Part shown: positions 53,933 through 61,780 of the stretch, piece by piece
Numbering within the stretch: position 1 is the first letter of the stretch
Layout of the letters: each line of letters begins with the position of its first letter
DNA from: Candidatus Aalborgicola danicus
GTDB lineage: Bacteria; Pseudomonadota; Gammaproteobacteria; Burkholderiales; Burkholderiaceae_C
DNA length: 64,000 nucleotides
Direction of reading: 5' to 3'
Assembly (NCBI GenBank): GCA_016703945.1
Contig: JADJBC010000041.1
Location: forward strand, 1-64,000
Notes under the pieces: model-generated
Databases searched by the model: none
What the model was told of the DNA's origin: nothing
The model's input: the letters and a program-made list of their open reading frames with translations, nothing else
Program-made: the position numbers and the translations under genes

Positions 53933-55222
53933 ATGGACATAGAAAAGCATCGAGTGCTGGTTTTTCCAGCAGGTTCTGAAATCGGACTTGAGATATTTAA
54001 TTCTTTGAAATACAGTCACCATGTTGACGTATTTGGGGCATCAGGAAAAAGTGATCATGCGGCATTTGTTTACGCCAGCGATCGCTACATTGAAGATTTG
54101 TTCTATGTTGAACAACCAGATTTTATCGAGCGCTTTAATCGGCTTCTTGATACGCATCAAATTGAGTATATCTATCCGACGCACGACTCCATCGCCTGTT
54201 TTTTATCTGAACACCAATGTGAGCTGCGGGCTCAGGTACTGACTTCGTGTGTTGAGACCAATCGCATTGCCCGATTTAAGCGACTTACGTATGAAGTGTT
54301 TCGCCAGTTTGACTTTTGTCCGACTATATTTGAGGAGCCCTACAGCGATCTGCCATATCCAGTTTTTTTGAAACCAAATAATGGACAAGGCGGGAAGGGG
54401 ACACTCTTGGCCGTAAATCAGGATGATCTGTCGTTTTACCTAAAAAAGGCCCCGTACTTGCTGGTGACTGAGTTTTTGCCGGGAGATGAACTTAGCGTCG
54501 ATTGCTTTACCGATTCGAATCGTCATCTGTTATTCGTTGGCCCTAGAACCCGTGAGCGGATTCAGATGGGCATTTCATTTCGTTCAACCGCCTTGCCGGT
54601 CTCTGAAGAGATCAGGCGCATAGCACAGTCCATTAACGAAATCGTAAACCTGAATGGCGCATGGTTTTTTCAAGTCAAGAAAGCATCGAATGGTGCTTAC
54701 AAACTAATGGAGTTCGCGCCCAGGCAATCTAGCACCATGGGTCTCTATCGGCATACGGGTGTGAATTTCGCCTTGCTGACACTGTTCAACGCAATGGGGA
54801 TGCCAGTACAAATCTTGCAGAACCATTATGCCGTTCAACTGGACCGATGCCTTCACAACCGCTTCAAGGCTGATTTGAAGTTTAGTCGGGTTTATATTGA
54901 TTTTGACGAAACCCTCGTCGTTGGTAAATATGTACATGACCGTGTTATGGCATTTGTCTATCAATGTCGGAACAATGGAATACACGTCGTGCTGCTTACA
55001 AAACATCAGCATGATTTGGCAGAATCATTGCGCTCGCGCGGAATCGCAGAAAGCCTTTTTGAAAGAATAATTCATATTTCTGATTCAGAATCGAAGTGGC
55101 AATTTATCAGTCCAAGCGATGCCATTTTTATCGATAACTACTGGTTTGACCGCCGTGAGGTGAAGGAAAAATTAGGTATACCGGTTTTCGATGTCGACGC
55201 CATTGAATGCTTGCTTCGATAA
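53933..55222 (+). CDS. ATP-grasp ligase fused to a HAD-like domain
   Basis: 429 residues. Residues ~1-300 are an ATP-grasp ligase of the carbamoyl-phosphate-synthase type: a pre-ATP-grasp part, then YPVFLKPNNGQGGKGTLLAV as the glycine-rich ATP loop and late MEFAPRQSSTMGLYRHTG. Residues ~320-429 form a small HAD-type domain with motif I VYIDFDETLVVGK, VVLLTKHQHDLAE and a late IFIDNYWFDR. It starts six bases after the methyltransferase stop. ATP-grasp enzymes join a carboxylate to an amine or thiol; here a likely acceptor is the amino sugar made by the aminotransferase. Confidence 0.85.
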   Translation: MDIEKHRVLVFPAGSEIGLEIFNSLKYSHHVDVFGASGKSDHAAFVYASDRYIEDLFYVEQPDFIERFNRLLDTHQIEYIYPTHDSIACFLSEHQCELRAQVLTSCVETNRIARFKRLTYEVFRQFDFCPTIFEEPYSDLPYPVFLKPNNGQGGKGTLLAVNQDDLSFYLKKAPYLLVTEFLPGDELSVDCFTDSNRHLLFVGPRTRERIQMGISFRSTALPVSEEIRRIAQSINEIVNLNGAWFFQVKKASNGAYKLMEFAPRQSSTMGLYRHTGVNFALLTLFNAMGMPVQILQNHYAVQLDRCLHNRFKADLKFSRVYIDFDETLVVGKYVHDRVMAFVYQCRNNGIHVVLLTKHQHDLAESLRSRGIAESLFERIIHISDSESKWQFISPSDAIFIDNYWFDRREVKEKLGIPVFDVDAIECLLR

Positions 55223-55249
55223 GATTTCTTTGAATGAGATAGTGCTCCT

Positions 55250-56224
55250 ATGTTTAAATGGAAAAAGCTCGGAAAGATTTTTGATCCACGTGACCGAAAA
55301 AGCGCAGGATGGATGCAGGAATTCGCACAATCCCCTTCGGTAGTAATTTTTGATAATTTTGTCCGGGTGTATTTTTGCACTCGACCGGCGCCAACGCAGG
55401 ATGGTCAATACCTCAGCTACCTTTCTTACATAGACCTTGACCGAAGGAATCTTTTAAATATCGTGAACATCTGCCAAAAGCCTATTCTTAGCTTGGGTGG
55501 TTACGGAGCATTCGATGAATTTGGAACCAATCCGATCTCTGTTATTCGAGACAGAGATACGGTCCGTGTGTACTACGCGGGGTGGACGCGGTGCGAATCC
55601 GTGCCTTTCAATGGCGCAATTGGAATGGCGATCAGTTCTGATAATGGAAACTCATTTGAACGATTGGGACCAGGTCCGGTTCTGTCCTACTGCCCTGATG
55701 AACCATTTTTGTTAGGAAGTCCCAGAATTCGAAAATTTCATGGCACATGGTATCTGTGGTATGTGGCCGGTCGAGAATGGCTCAAATTGGATGGTAAGGC
55801 GGAACCGGTATACAAGATCCGGATGGCATCGTCTGACGACGGTATCGCATGGACCAAGTTGGGAAAGGATTTGATCGAGAATAAATTGGGGGAGCATGAG
55901 TGCCAAGCCTGTGCCGACGTACTCTTGCATCAGGGTCGATACCATATGTTTTATTCGTACCGCTCCACCCAGAACTATAAGATAAAGGAAGGTGGCTACA
56001 GGATTGGATATGCATTTTCGACCGATATGGTCAATTGGCAAAGACAGGACGAGTTGGCTGGGATGGATGTGTCAGCCGAAGGATGGGATTCAGAAATGGT
56101 CAACTATCCGCATGTATTCATGCTCGACGGCGAATCATATATGCTTTATCAAGGTAATGAAATGGGACGCTCAGGTTTTGGGTTAGCTAAATTGGACAGC
56201 AATCAGGATTGGAGCAGCCCATGA
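55250..56224 (+). CDS. five-bladed beta-propeller protein, glycosidase-like (copy 1)
   Basis: 324 residues. Repeated strands with Asp/Trp boxes, for example MASSDDGIAWTKLG and AFSTDMVNWQRQD. It resembles the five-bladed propellers of GH32/43/130-type enzymes. No signal peptide, so it is cytoplasmic. Its stop overlaps the start of the paralogous next gene. The two proteins share many segments (KLGKIFDP, EGWDS, GNE-GR-GFGLA), so they arose by tandem duplication. Catalysis or binding cannot be assigned. Confidence 0.75.
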   Translation: MFKWKKLGKIFDPRDRKSAGWMQEFAQSPSVVIFDNFVRVYFCTRPAPTQDGQYLSYLSYIDLDRRNLLNIVNICQKPILSLGGYGAFDEFGTNPISVIRDRDTVRVYYAGWTRCESVPFNGAIGMAISSDNGNSFERLGPGPVLSYCPDEPFLLGSPRIRKFHGTWYLWYVAGREWLKLDGKAEPVYKIRMASSDDGIAWTKLGKDLIENKLGEHECQACADVLLHQGRYHMFYSYRSTQNYKIKEGGYRIGYAFSTDMVNWQRQDELAGMDVSAEGWDSEMVNYPHVFMLDGESYMLYQGNEMGRSGFGLAKLDSNQDWSSP

Positions 56225-57174
56225 AGTGGTCCAAACTGGGGAAGATATTCGATCCCACCGGCTATAGGCTTCCCGACAACTGTTTTGGTTTCGCCCAAGC
56301 TCCGCAGGCTCTGGTTCTCGATGATCGTGTCCGCATCTATTTTTCAACTAGAGAGCGAGACAGCATAGGTAAAATTTTGAGCCATGTAGCGTTTGTTGAT
56401 TTTGATAAAGCCTTTAGAAATATCATTAACATTTCAAAGTCAACAGTTATTGCCTTGGGCAAATTAGGATGCTTTGATGAACACGGTATTTTCCCGGTGA
56501 ATGTATTGAAGGATGGAAACCGGGTACTCGCTTTTACAACCGGTTGGAATCGCAAAGTTTCCGTCTCCGCCGACGCATCCATCGGTTTGGCAGTTAGTCA
56601 TGATGACGGCTTGACTTTTCAAAAATATGGACAGGGTCCCGTAATGGCGGCTTCATTGCATGAGCCATTTTTGGTTGGCGATCCGTTTGTCACCAAGCAT
56701 GGCGACCTGTTTCACATGTGGTACATATTTGGTCTGCGGTGGATGAAATCAGCTGAATCGGAGGCCCCCGATCGCGTTTATAAGATTGCTCACGCTACAT
56801 CTGTTGACGGTATCCAGTGGCACCGGGATGGACGAACAGTCATTGCGGACAAGCTGAACGCAGATGAATGCCAAGCGCTACCGACTGTATTTCAGCGAGG
56901 CGACAAATATCACATGTATTTCTGCTACCGGCAGGCGCATGGTTTCAGAAACCATAACGAACGCGGCTACAGACTTGGATATGCCTATTCAAACGATCTT
57001 GTTCATTGGATCCGGGACGATACCTTAGCTGGGATTGATGTTTCCGGCGAGGGCTGGGATTCCCAGATGCAGTGCTATCCGCATACGTTTGAGTTAGATG
57101 GAAAGATTTATATGCTTTACAACGGAAACGAGTTTGGTCGTTACGGTTTTGGTCTGGCCGTGCTGCAGGAATAG
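56221..57174 (+). CDS. five-bladed beta-propeller protein, glycosidase-like (copy 2)
   Basis: 317 residues from the ATG at 56221, which overlaps the stop of the previous gene (ATGA). Tandem paralogue of the 55250-56224 protein with the same blade pattern: ATSVDGIQWHRDGRT, AYSNDLVHWIRDD, GEGWDSQMQCYPH and MLYNGNEFGRYGFGLA. Acidic residues conserved between the two (DECQA/HECQACAD and GWDS) may mark a shared active or sugar-binding site. The function in the module is unknown. Confidence 0.75.
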   Translation: MKWSKLGKIFDPTGYRLPDNCFGFAQAPQALVLDDRVRIYFSTRERDSIGKILSHVAFVDFDKAFRNIINISKSTVIALGKLGCFDEHGIFPVNVLKDGNRVLAFTTGWNRKVSVSADASIGLAVSHDDGLTFQKYGQGPVMAASLHEPFLVGDPFVTKHGDLFHMWYIFGLRWMKSAESEAPDRVYKIAHATSVDGIQWHRDGRTVIADKLNADECQALPTVFQRGDKYHMYFCYRQAHGFRNHNERGYRLGYAYSNDLVHWIRDDTLAGIDVSGEGWDSQMQCYPHTFELDGKIYMLYNGNEFGRYGFGLAVLQE

Positions 57175-57236
57175 CGAAACCGGCCGATACGCCATCAGAG
57201 GTTAGAAATATATCTACGGTACTGACAGGAGAAATG

Positions 57237-57995
57237 ATGATCTCGCCAAGAAACTTTAACGAAGAGTTGGATGATTCGAAAAACGCGGAGAATGAAAAAT
57301 ATGCTTACTCGTTTGATTACGATGTAATGCATCCTTACATGATCAGATCATTTGAGCCTTTCTTCAATAGGGGCAGTTTGCTGGAGTTAGGCAGTTACAA
57401 AGGTGATTTCACTACGAGGCTACTTCCCTATTTTGAAGATATCACCTGCGTGGAGGCGTCTGATGTAGTGATGGTTCAAGCCCAAGCCAAGCTGGGTGCA
57501 AAGGTGACATTTATCAACTCACTCTTCGAACAAGCCACACTCCCGAAGCGCTACAGCAACATTGTTCTGACCCACGTTCTGGAACACCTAGATGACCCGG
57601 TTTTGGTACTTAAACGCATCAACGGCGAATGGTTGGCTGATGGAGGGCGCCTCTTCTTGGTATGTCCCAACGCAAATGCGCCATCCAGGCAAATCGCCGT
57701 AAAAATGGGTCTGATTTCCCATAACGCCGCAGTGACACCGGCCGAAGCCGAACATGGGCATCGCTGCACATACAGCTTGGATACACTTCAACGCGATGCA
57801 GTTGCGGCTGGCTTAAAAGTAGTTTACCGCTCCGGAATTTTCTTTAAGGCATTGGCCAATTTTCAGTGGGATCGACTGCTGCAAACAGACATCATTTCCA
57901 AGGAGTACCTAGAAGGTTGCTATCAACTTGGACAGCAGTATCCCGATCTGTGTTCTAGCATATTCCTGATGTGTGAGCGCGGTGATGTAAAGTGA
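57237..57995 (+). CDS. class I SAM-dependent methyltransferase
   Basis: 252 residues from the second of two adjacent ATGs; the first at 57234 is too close to the AGGAG site. SAM motif LLELGSYKGDFTTRLL (~50-65), then ITCVEAS and SNIVLTHVLEHLDDPVLVL. The C-terminus (NFQWDRLLQTDI, QQYPDLCSSIF) recurs in the remnant at 50473-50637, in inverted orientation relative to this gene. Last gene of the sugar-modification module; the gene to its right is convergent. Confidence 0.88.
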   Translation: MISPRNFNEELDDSKNAENEKYAYSFDYDVMHPYMIRSFEPFFNRGSLLELGSYKGDFTTRLLPYFEDITCVEASDVVMVQAQAKLGAKVTFINSLFEQATLPKRYSNIVLTHVLEHLDDPVLVLKRINGEWLADGGRLFLVCPNANAPSRQIAVKMGLISHNAAVTPAEAEHGHRCTYSLDTLQRDAVAAGLKVVYRSGIFFKALANFQWDRLLQTDIISKEYLEGCYQLGQQYPDLCSSIFLMCERGDVK

Positions 57996-58197
57996 AGGAG
58001 TAGAGTGAGTGTGGTCAACTGAATTGCGGGGCTGTGGGTCAGATTTCGTGATCGGCACCACATGGTTGATTTCCGTTTCACCAAATAAAACGCCGCTGGC
58101 ATTGAGTGCAGGCTGCGTTTTGGTCAACTTGGTGATGACCTTCTCGTAGTGAATTGGTAATGTCTTAAAACAGCGTGAAACAGCCCCGAAATGGCCT

Positions 58198-58812
58198 TCA
58201 AACTGGCACGGTGTCAGCAAAACTCGCGCGCTGCATCAATTTATCGTGCAGCCGGACCAGATTGGGGTATTCACTGCGCCAGTCAATCTGCGGAAAACGA
58301 AAATCCAGATACCCCAAGGCGCAGCCAACGGCGACATCAGCCAGGCTGAAGGGGATCCCACCGCAGAATGGCTTGTCGCCCAAACCATTGCTCATGGCCC
58401 GGACCGTGGAGGCGACTTTACCCAATTGCCGGTCAATCCAGACCTGGCTGCGTTGCGCCTTGGTGCGGCCGCTCCAGGTAGCTTCCAGGCGCGCCAGAAT
58501 CGCAGCGTCCATCAAACCATCCGCCAAAGCCTCCCAGGTCTTGATCTCGGCGCGTTCGCGGCCGACTTGCGGAATCAGCTTGCCGACGGGGGACAGTGTG
58601 TCCAGGTATTCCACGATCACCCGGGAATCAAACAGGGCTTCGGCGCCTTCCATGATCAGGCAAGGCACTTTGCCCAATGGGTTGGACTCGGATATCGATG
58701 TGTCAGCACTCCAGACGTCCTCAGTTACGAACGCATAGTCCAGCTTCTTCTCAGCCATTACGACGCGCACTTTGCGGACATAGGGGCTTGAGGTGGATCC
58801 GAGTAATTTCAT
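58198..58812 (-). CDS. glutathione S-transferase family protein
   Basis: 204 residues. N-terminal thioredoxin-fold domain beginning KLLGSTSSPYVRKVRVVMAE with the active serine region, SNPLGKVPCLI, and the cis-proline/glutathione-binding LFDSRVIVEYLD. A helical C-terminal domain follows with FSLADVAVGCALGYLDFR. It resembles E. coli YibF-like GSTs. Convergent with the end of the polysaccharide module; marks the return to housekeeping genes with high GC. Confidence 0.92.
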   Translation of the reverse strand: MKLLGSTSSPYVRKVRVVMAEKKLDYAFVTEDVWSADTSISESNPLGKVPCLIMEGAEALFDSRVIVEYLDTLSPVGKLIPQVGRERAEIKTWEALADGLMDAAILARLEATWSGRTKAQRSQVWIDRQLGKVASTVRAMSNGLGDKPFCGGIPFSLADVAVGCALGYLDFRFPQIDWRSEYPNLVRLHDKLMQRASFADTVPV

Positions 58813-58908
58813 GGTGGCTCAGCAGTTTCACAGAGGGTTCATTCTATCCATTGCCCCCGCGGGGAGCCTTTTGAGGGCGAATGGTGGTGTACAACCTACA
58901 ATTCACCC

Positions 58909-60288
58909 ATGACTTTTTCTTCCATTTCAGCCCTCTCCCCATTGGATGGCCGCTACGCCACCAAGCTTGCTGCCTTGCGCCCTATCATGAGTGAACAGGG
59001 CTATATGCACCGCCGTGTGCAAGTGGAGGTGGCGTGGTTCATTGCCCTCAGTGATGCTGGCTTTGACGAATTCAAGCCCCTTACGACAGGAGCACGCACT
59101 TACTTGCTGGGGTTGGTCAAAAATTTTACAGAAGCCGATGGCCTGGCCATCAAGGCTATTGAAAAGACCACCAACCACGACGTCAAGGCCGTCGAGTATT
59201 GGATCAAATCCAAGTTCGAAGCCCGTCCTGAGCTGGTTGCGGCCCAGGAATTCGTGCACTTTGCATGCACCAGCGAAGACATCAACAACACCAGCCATGC
59301 CCTGCAACTCAAAGGCGCTCGAGACCAGGTGTTACTGCCCGCGCTGGATGCCGTGATCACCAAATTAAGAGCCATGGCACATAGTTTTGCCGAAGTGCCC
59401 ATGCTCAGCCGAACCCACGGCCAGACCGCCAGCCCCACCACCGTGGGCAAAGAAGTCGCCAATGTGGTCGTTCGCCTGAACGCCGCACGCGAGAAAATTG
59501 CAACCATCAAAATCATGGGCAAGATGAATGGCGCCGTGGGCAACTACAACGCCCACCTGTCCGCCTGGCCCGATTTTGACTGGGAGGCATTTAGCCGCAA
59601 AGTGGTTGAAACACCGGAACCGATGGGCCTGGGCCTGACCTTCCAGCCCTACAGCATCCAGATCGAACCCCACGACTACATGGCCGAGCTGTTCGACGCC
59701 ATTGCCCGGGTGGACACCATCCTGATCGACTGGTCGCGCGATGTCTGGGGCTATGTGAGCCTGGGTTACTTCAAGCAAAAGCTCAAGGACGGGGAGGTGG
59801 GTTCGTCGACCATGCCGCACAAGGTCAACCCGATTGATTTCGAGAACGCTGAAGGCAACCTGGGTCTGGCGAATGCCATGCTGCGCCATTTGAGCGAAAA
59901 GTTGCCCATCAGCCGCTGGCAGCGGGACTTGACCGATTCCACGGTGTTGCGCAACATGGGTGTGGCTATGGGCTACGCCGTGCTGGCCTATCAGTCGCTG
60001 TTGACGGGCCTGAGCAAGCTGGAAATCAACGAAGAAGCCATTGCCGCCGACTTGGATACCTCCTGGGAAGTGCTAGCCGAACCGATACAGACCGTGATGC
60101 GCCGTTTTGGCCTGCCCCAGCCCTATGAACAACTCAAGAAATTCACCCGTGGTGCTCCGATGACCCGCACACTGATGCAAGGGTTTATAGCCAAGCTGGA
60201 GATCCCCGAGGACGAGAAACAGCGCCTGCTGGCGATGACACCCGGTAGCTACACCGGTATGGCCGCCGAACTGGCCCGGCGCGTCTGA
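58909..60288 (+). CDS. purB: adenylosuccinate lyase
   Basis: 459 residues. The fumarase/aspartase signature SSTMPHKVNPIDFENAEGN is at ~300, with the catalytic THGQTASPTTVGKE (His ~165) and CTSEDINNT. It cleaves SAICAR and adenylosuccinate in purine biosynthesis. Full length and in its usual company in Burkholderiales (GST upstream, yaeQ downstream). Its stop shares one base with the yaeQ start. Confidence 0.97.
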   Translation: MTFSSISALSPLDGRYATKLAALRPIMSEQGYMHRRVQVEVAWFIALSDAGFDEFKPLTTGARTYLLGLVKNFTEADGLAIKAIEKTTNHDVKAVEYWIKSKFEARPELVAAQEFVHFACTSEDINNTSHALQLKGARDQVLLPALDAVITKLRAMAHSFAEVPMLSRTHGQTASPTTVGKEVANVVVRLNAAREKIATIKIMGKMNGAVGNYNAHLSAWPDFDWEAFSRKVVETPEPMGLGLTFQPYSIQIEPHDYMAELFDAIARVDTILIDWSRDVWGYVSLGYFKQKLKDGEVGSSTMPHKVNPIDFENAEGNLGLANAMLRHLSEKLPISRWQRDLTDSTVLRNMGVAMGYAVLAYQSLLTGLSKLEINEEAIAADLDTSWEVLAEPIQTVMRRFGLPQPYEQLKKFTRGAPMTRTLMQGFIAKLEIPEDEKQRLLAMTPGSYTGMAAELARRV

Positions 60289-60848
60289 TGGCCCTCAAAT
60301 CCACCATCTTCAAGGTCAATCTGCAGATCGCGGACATCGACCACGGCTACTACGCCGACCACGCCCTGATGCTGGCGCGCCATCCCAGCGAGACGGATGA
60401 GCGCATGATGATCCGGCTGGCCGCGATGGCTTTGCATGCGCACACTTTGCAGGATGTCTGCAACGGAGATGGCACCTTGGCCTTTGGTGCGGGCTTGTCG
60501 GACCCCGAGGACCCGGACGTGTCGCTCACAGACTTTACCGGTCGCAAACGATTGTGGATCGAAGTGGGACAGCCCGAGGACAAACCCCTGGCCAAGGCCT
60601 GCCAGAAGGCAGACCAGGCGGTGGTCTACTGCTTCAACCACGCGGCCGAAGTATGGTGGAAGGGTATTGAGAACAAACTGACACGGCTCGACCGCCTGCA
60701 GGTCTGGCGCATCCCGACGGAAAGCTCTCAGGCATTGGCCAAACTGGCGCAACGCAGCATGCAATTGCAAGCCACGATTCAAGAAAATACGCTGACTTTG
60801 GGTGATGACAAGAACGCGGTGAGCCTGGAGCCGGTACGTTGGAAATAG
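60288..60848 (+). CDS. yaeQ: YaeQ family protein
   Basis: 186 residues, full length. Characteristic start MALKSTIFKVNLQIADID, then HPSETDERMMIRLAAMAL and LWIEVGQPEDKPLAKAC. It has a PD-(D/E)xK nuclease-like fold by family knowledge; the function is unclear. Its ATG overlaps the purB stop (TGATG), so the genes are likely co-transcribed. Confidence 0.93.
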   Translation: MALKSTIFKVNLQIADIDHGYYADHALMLARHPSETDERMMIRLAAMALHAHTLQDVCNGDGTLAFGAGLSDPEDPDVSLTDFTGRKRLWIEVGQPEDKPLAKACQKADQAVVYCFNHAAEVWWKGIENKLTRLDRLQVWRIPTESSQALAKLAQRSMQLQATIQENTLTLGDDKNAVSLEPVRWK

Positions 60849-60888
60849 CCAACATCGCTCCCGGTTGGCCGTGACTCATGACGAAATA

Positions 60889-60937
60889 GGCCTCCAGCCC
60901 TCATAAAACAAGCGTAAGCAGCTATCAATTGAATAGC
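60889..60937 (-). repeat. ~49-bp dispersed repeat, copy G (best consensus copy)
   Basis: On the minus strand: GCTATTCAATTG, then ATAGCTGCTTACGC, then 11 variable bases and GAGGGCTGGAGGCC. GCTAT and ATAGC form a short hairpin. It lies between two convergent genes. Confidence 0.8.
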
Positions 60938-60940
60938 AAT

Positions 60941-61351
60941 TCAGGTCTTTTCAGCAGCCCGATCTGCGTATTTGTTGAATCGCCAAGCGGTTGCCTGCAC
61001 TGTGATACGCCGCCAGGTGCGGCGTTTTTCCACCGCCCCCATTTCTGGCCAGTGTTGCACCTCGTAAAAGGTTCGCCCGCAACCCTTGCACACATCGTCA
61101 CCCTGGCTGGTGGAACATATGGCAATACAGGGCGTGTCGGGTGTGCTGGCATACCACTGCATCCAGGCATTCAGCGCGGCCGGTTGCAATGAAGCGTCGT
61201 CCACATAACTATTTTTGGCATAAGCCATCGTCGCATACACCTCCGCCAAGGCGCGGGTTGGGTCGGGCAGCACTAAACCGTCAACCGATGGCTGACATCG
61301 CCGCCAGTAATTGATGGCCGACTCAATGTCGGTGATGTGTATGCCTGGCAA
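60941..61351 (-). CDS. DUF3717-DUF1289 fusion protein
   Basis: 136 residues. Residues ~1-65 (IHITDIESAINYWRR, ALAEVYATMAYAKN) match DUF3717. Residues ~70-125 (TPCIAICSTSQGDDVCKGCGRTFYEV) match DUF1289 with its four cysteines, a probable metal site. No signal peptide. The family is common in Burkholderiales; no function is established. The two domains in one chain suggest a functional link. Confidence 0.87.
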   Translation of the reverse strand: MPGIHITDIESAINYWRRCQPSVDGLVLPDPTRALAEVYATMAYAKNSYVDDASLQPAALNAWMQWYASTPDTPCIAICSTSQGDDVCKGCGRTFYEVQHWPEMGAVEKRRTWRRITVQATAWRFNKYADRAAEKT

Positions 61352-61426
61352 CGCCTGTCTCCCTGTGTCAGAGCAAAAAAAGGGGGAGGCGCATCATAAC
61401 GCGAGCAAAGTGCTATTCTTCCCGGC

Positions 61427-61780
61427 ATGAAACTCATTTTCAAATGGCTGCTCAGTGCGGCCGCCTTGTTGGCCGTTGCTTATTTGTACAGCGGTGTCGA
61501 AATCAAGAGTTTTACTTCCGCGTTGATCGCCGCTTTTGTGGTGGGGCTGCTCAACTCGGTGCTGCGCCCGATTCTGGTGATTCTGACGCTGCCAGTGACG
61601 GTTGTGACCTTGGGCCTGTTCCTGTTCGTCATCAATGCCCTGATGTTCTGGTCTGCCGCGGGCTTGTTGCCGGGCTTCAATGTCACGGGCTTTGGCGCAG
61701 CCCTGATCGGTTCACTGATTTACTCGGTGCTGGGCATCGTGATCGACTCAGCGCTCCAGCGCCTGTTCCCGAACCAATAG
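61427..61780 (+). CDS. four-helix membrane protein (phage-holin-like, PF04020)
   Basis: 117 residues, almost entirely four hydrophobic helices. Typical features are FVVGLLNSVLRPILVILTLPVTVVTLGLFLFVINALMF-like segments and a LIGSLIYSVLGIVID end. The PF04020 family is annotated as phage holin IV but is widespread outside phages; a lytic role is not supported here. Its last 33 bases overlap the convergent bepA gene. Confidence 0.88.
   Translation: MKLIFKWLLSAAALLAVAYLYSGVEIKSFTSALIAAFVVGLLNSVLRPILVILTLPVTVVTLGLFLFVINALMFWSAAGLLPGFNVTGFGAALIGSLIYSVLGIVIDSALQRLFPNQ

Noticed and set aside
57909..58220. 103-codon minus-strand frame between the methyltransferase and GST genes
   Set aside because: It overlaps the ends of both neighbours and has no ribosome site; a resemblance of its middle to a protein segment could not be assigned to any family.
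61427..61780. Prophage signal suggested by the holin-like gene
   Set aside because: PF04020 proteins are common outside phages, and no lysin, capsid, tail or integrase gene is nearby.
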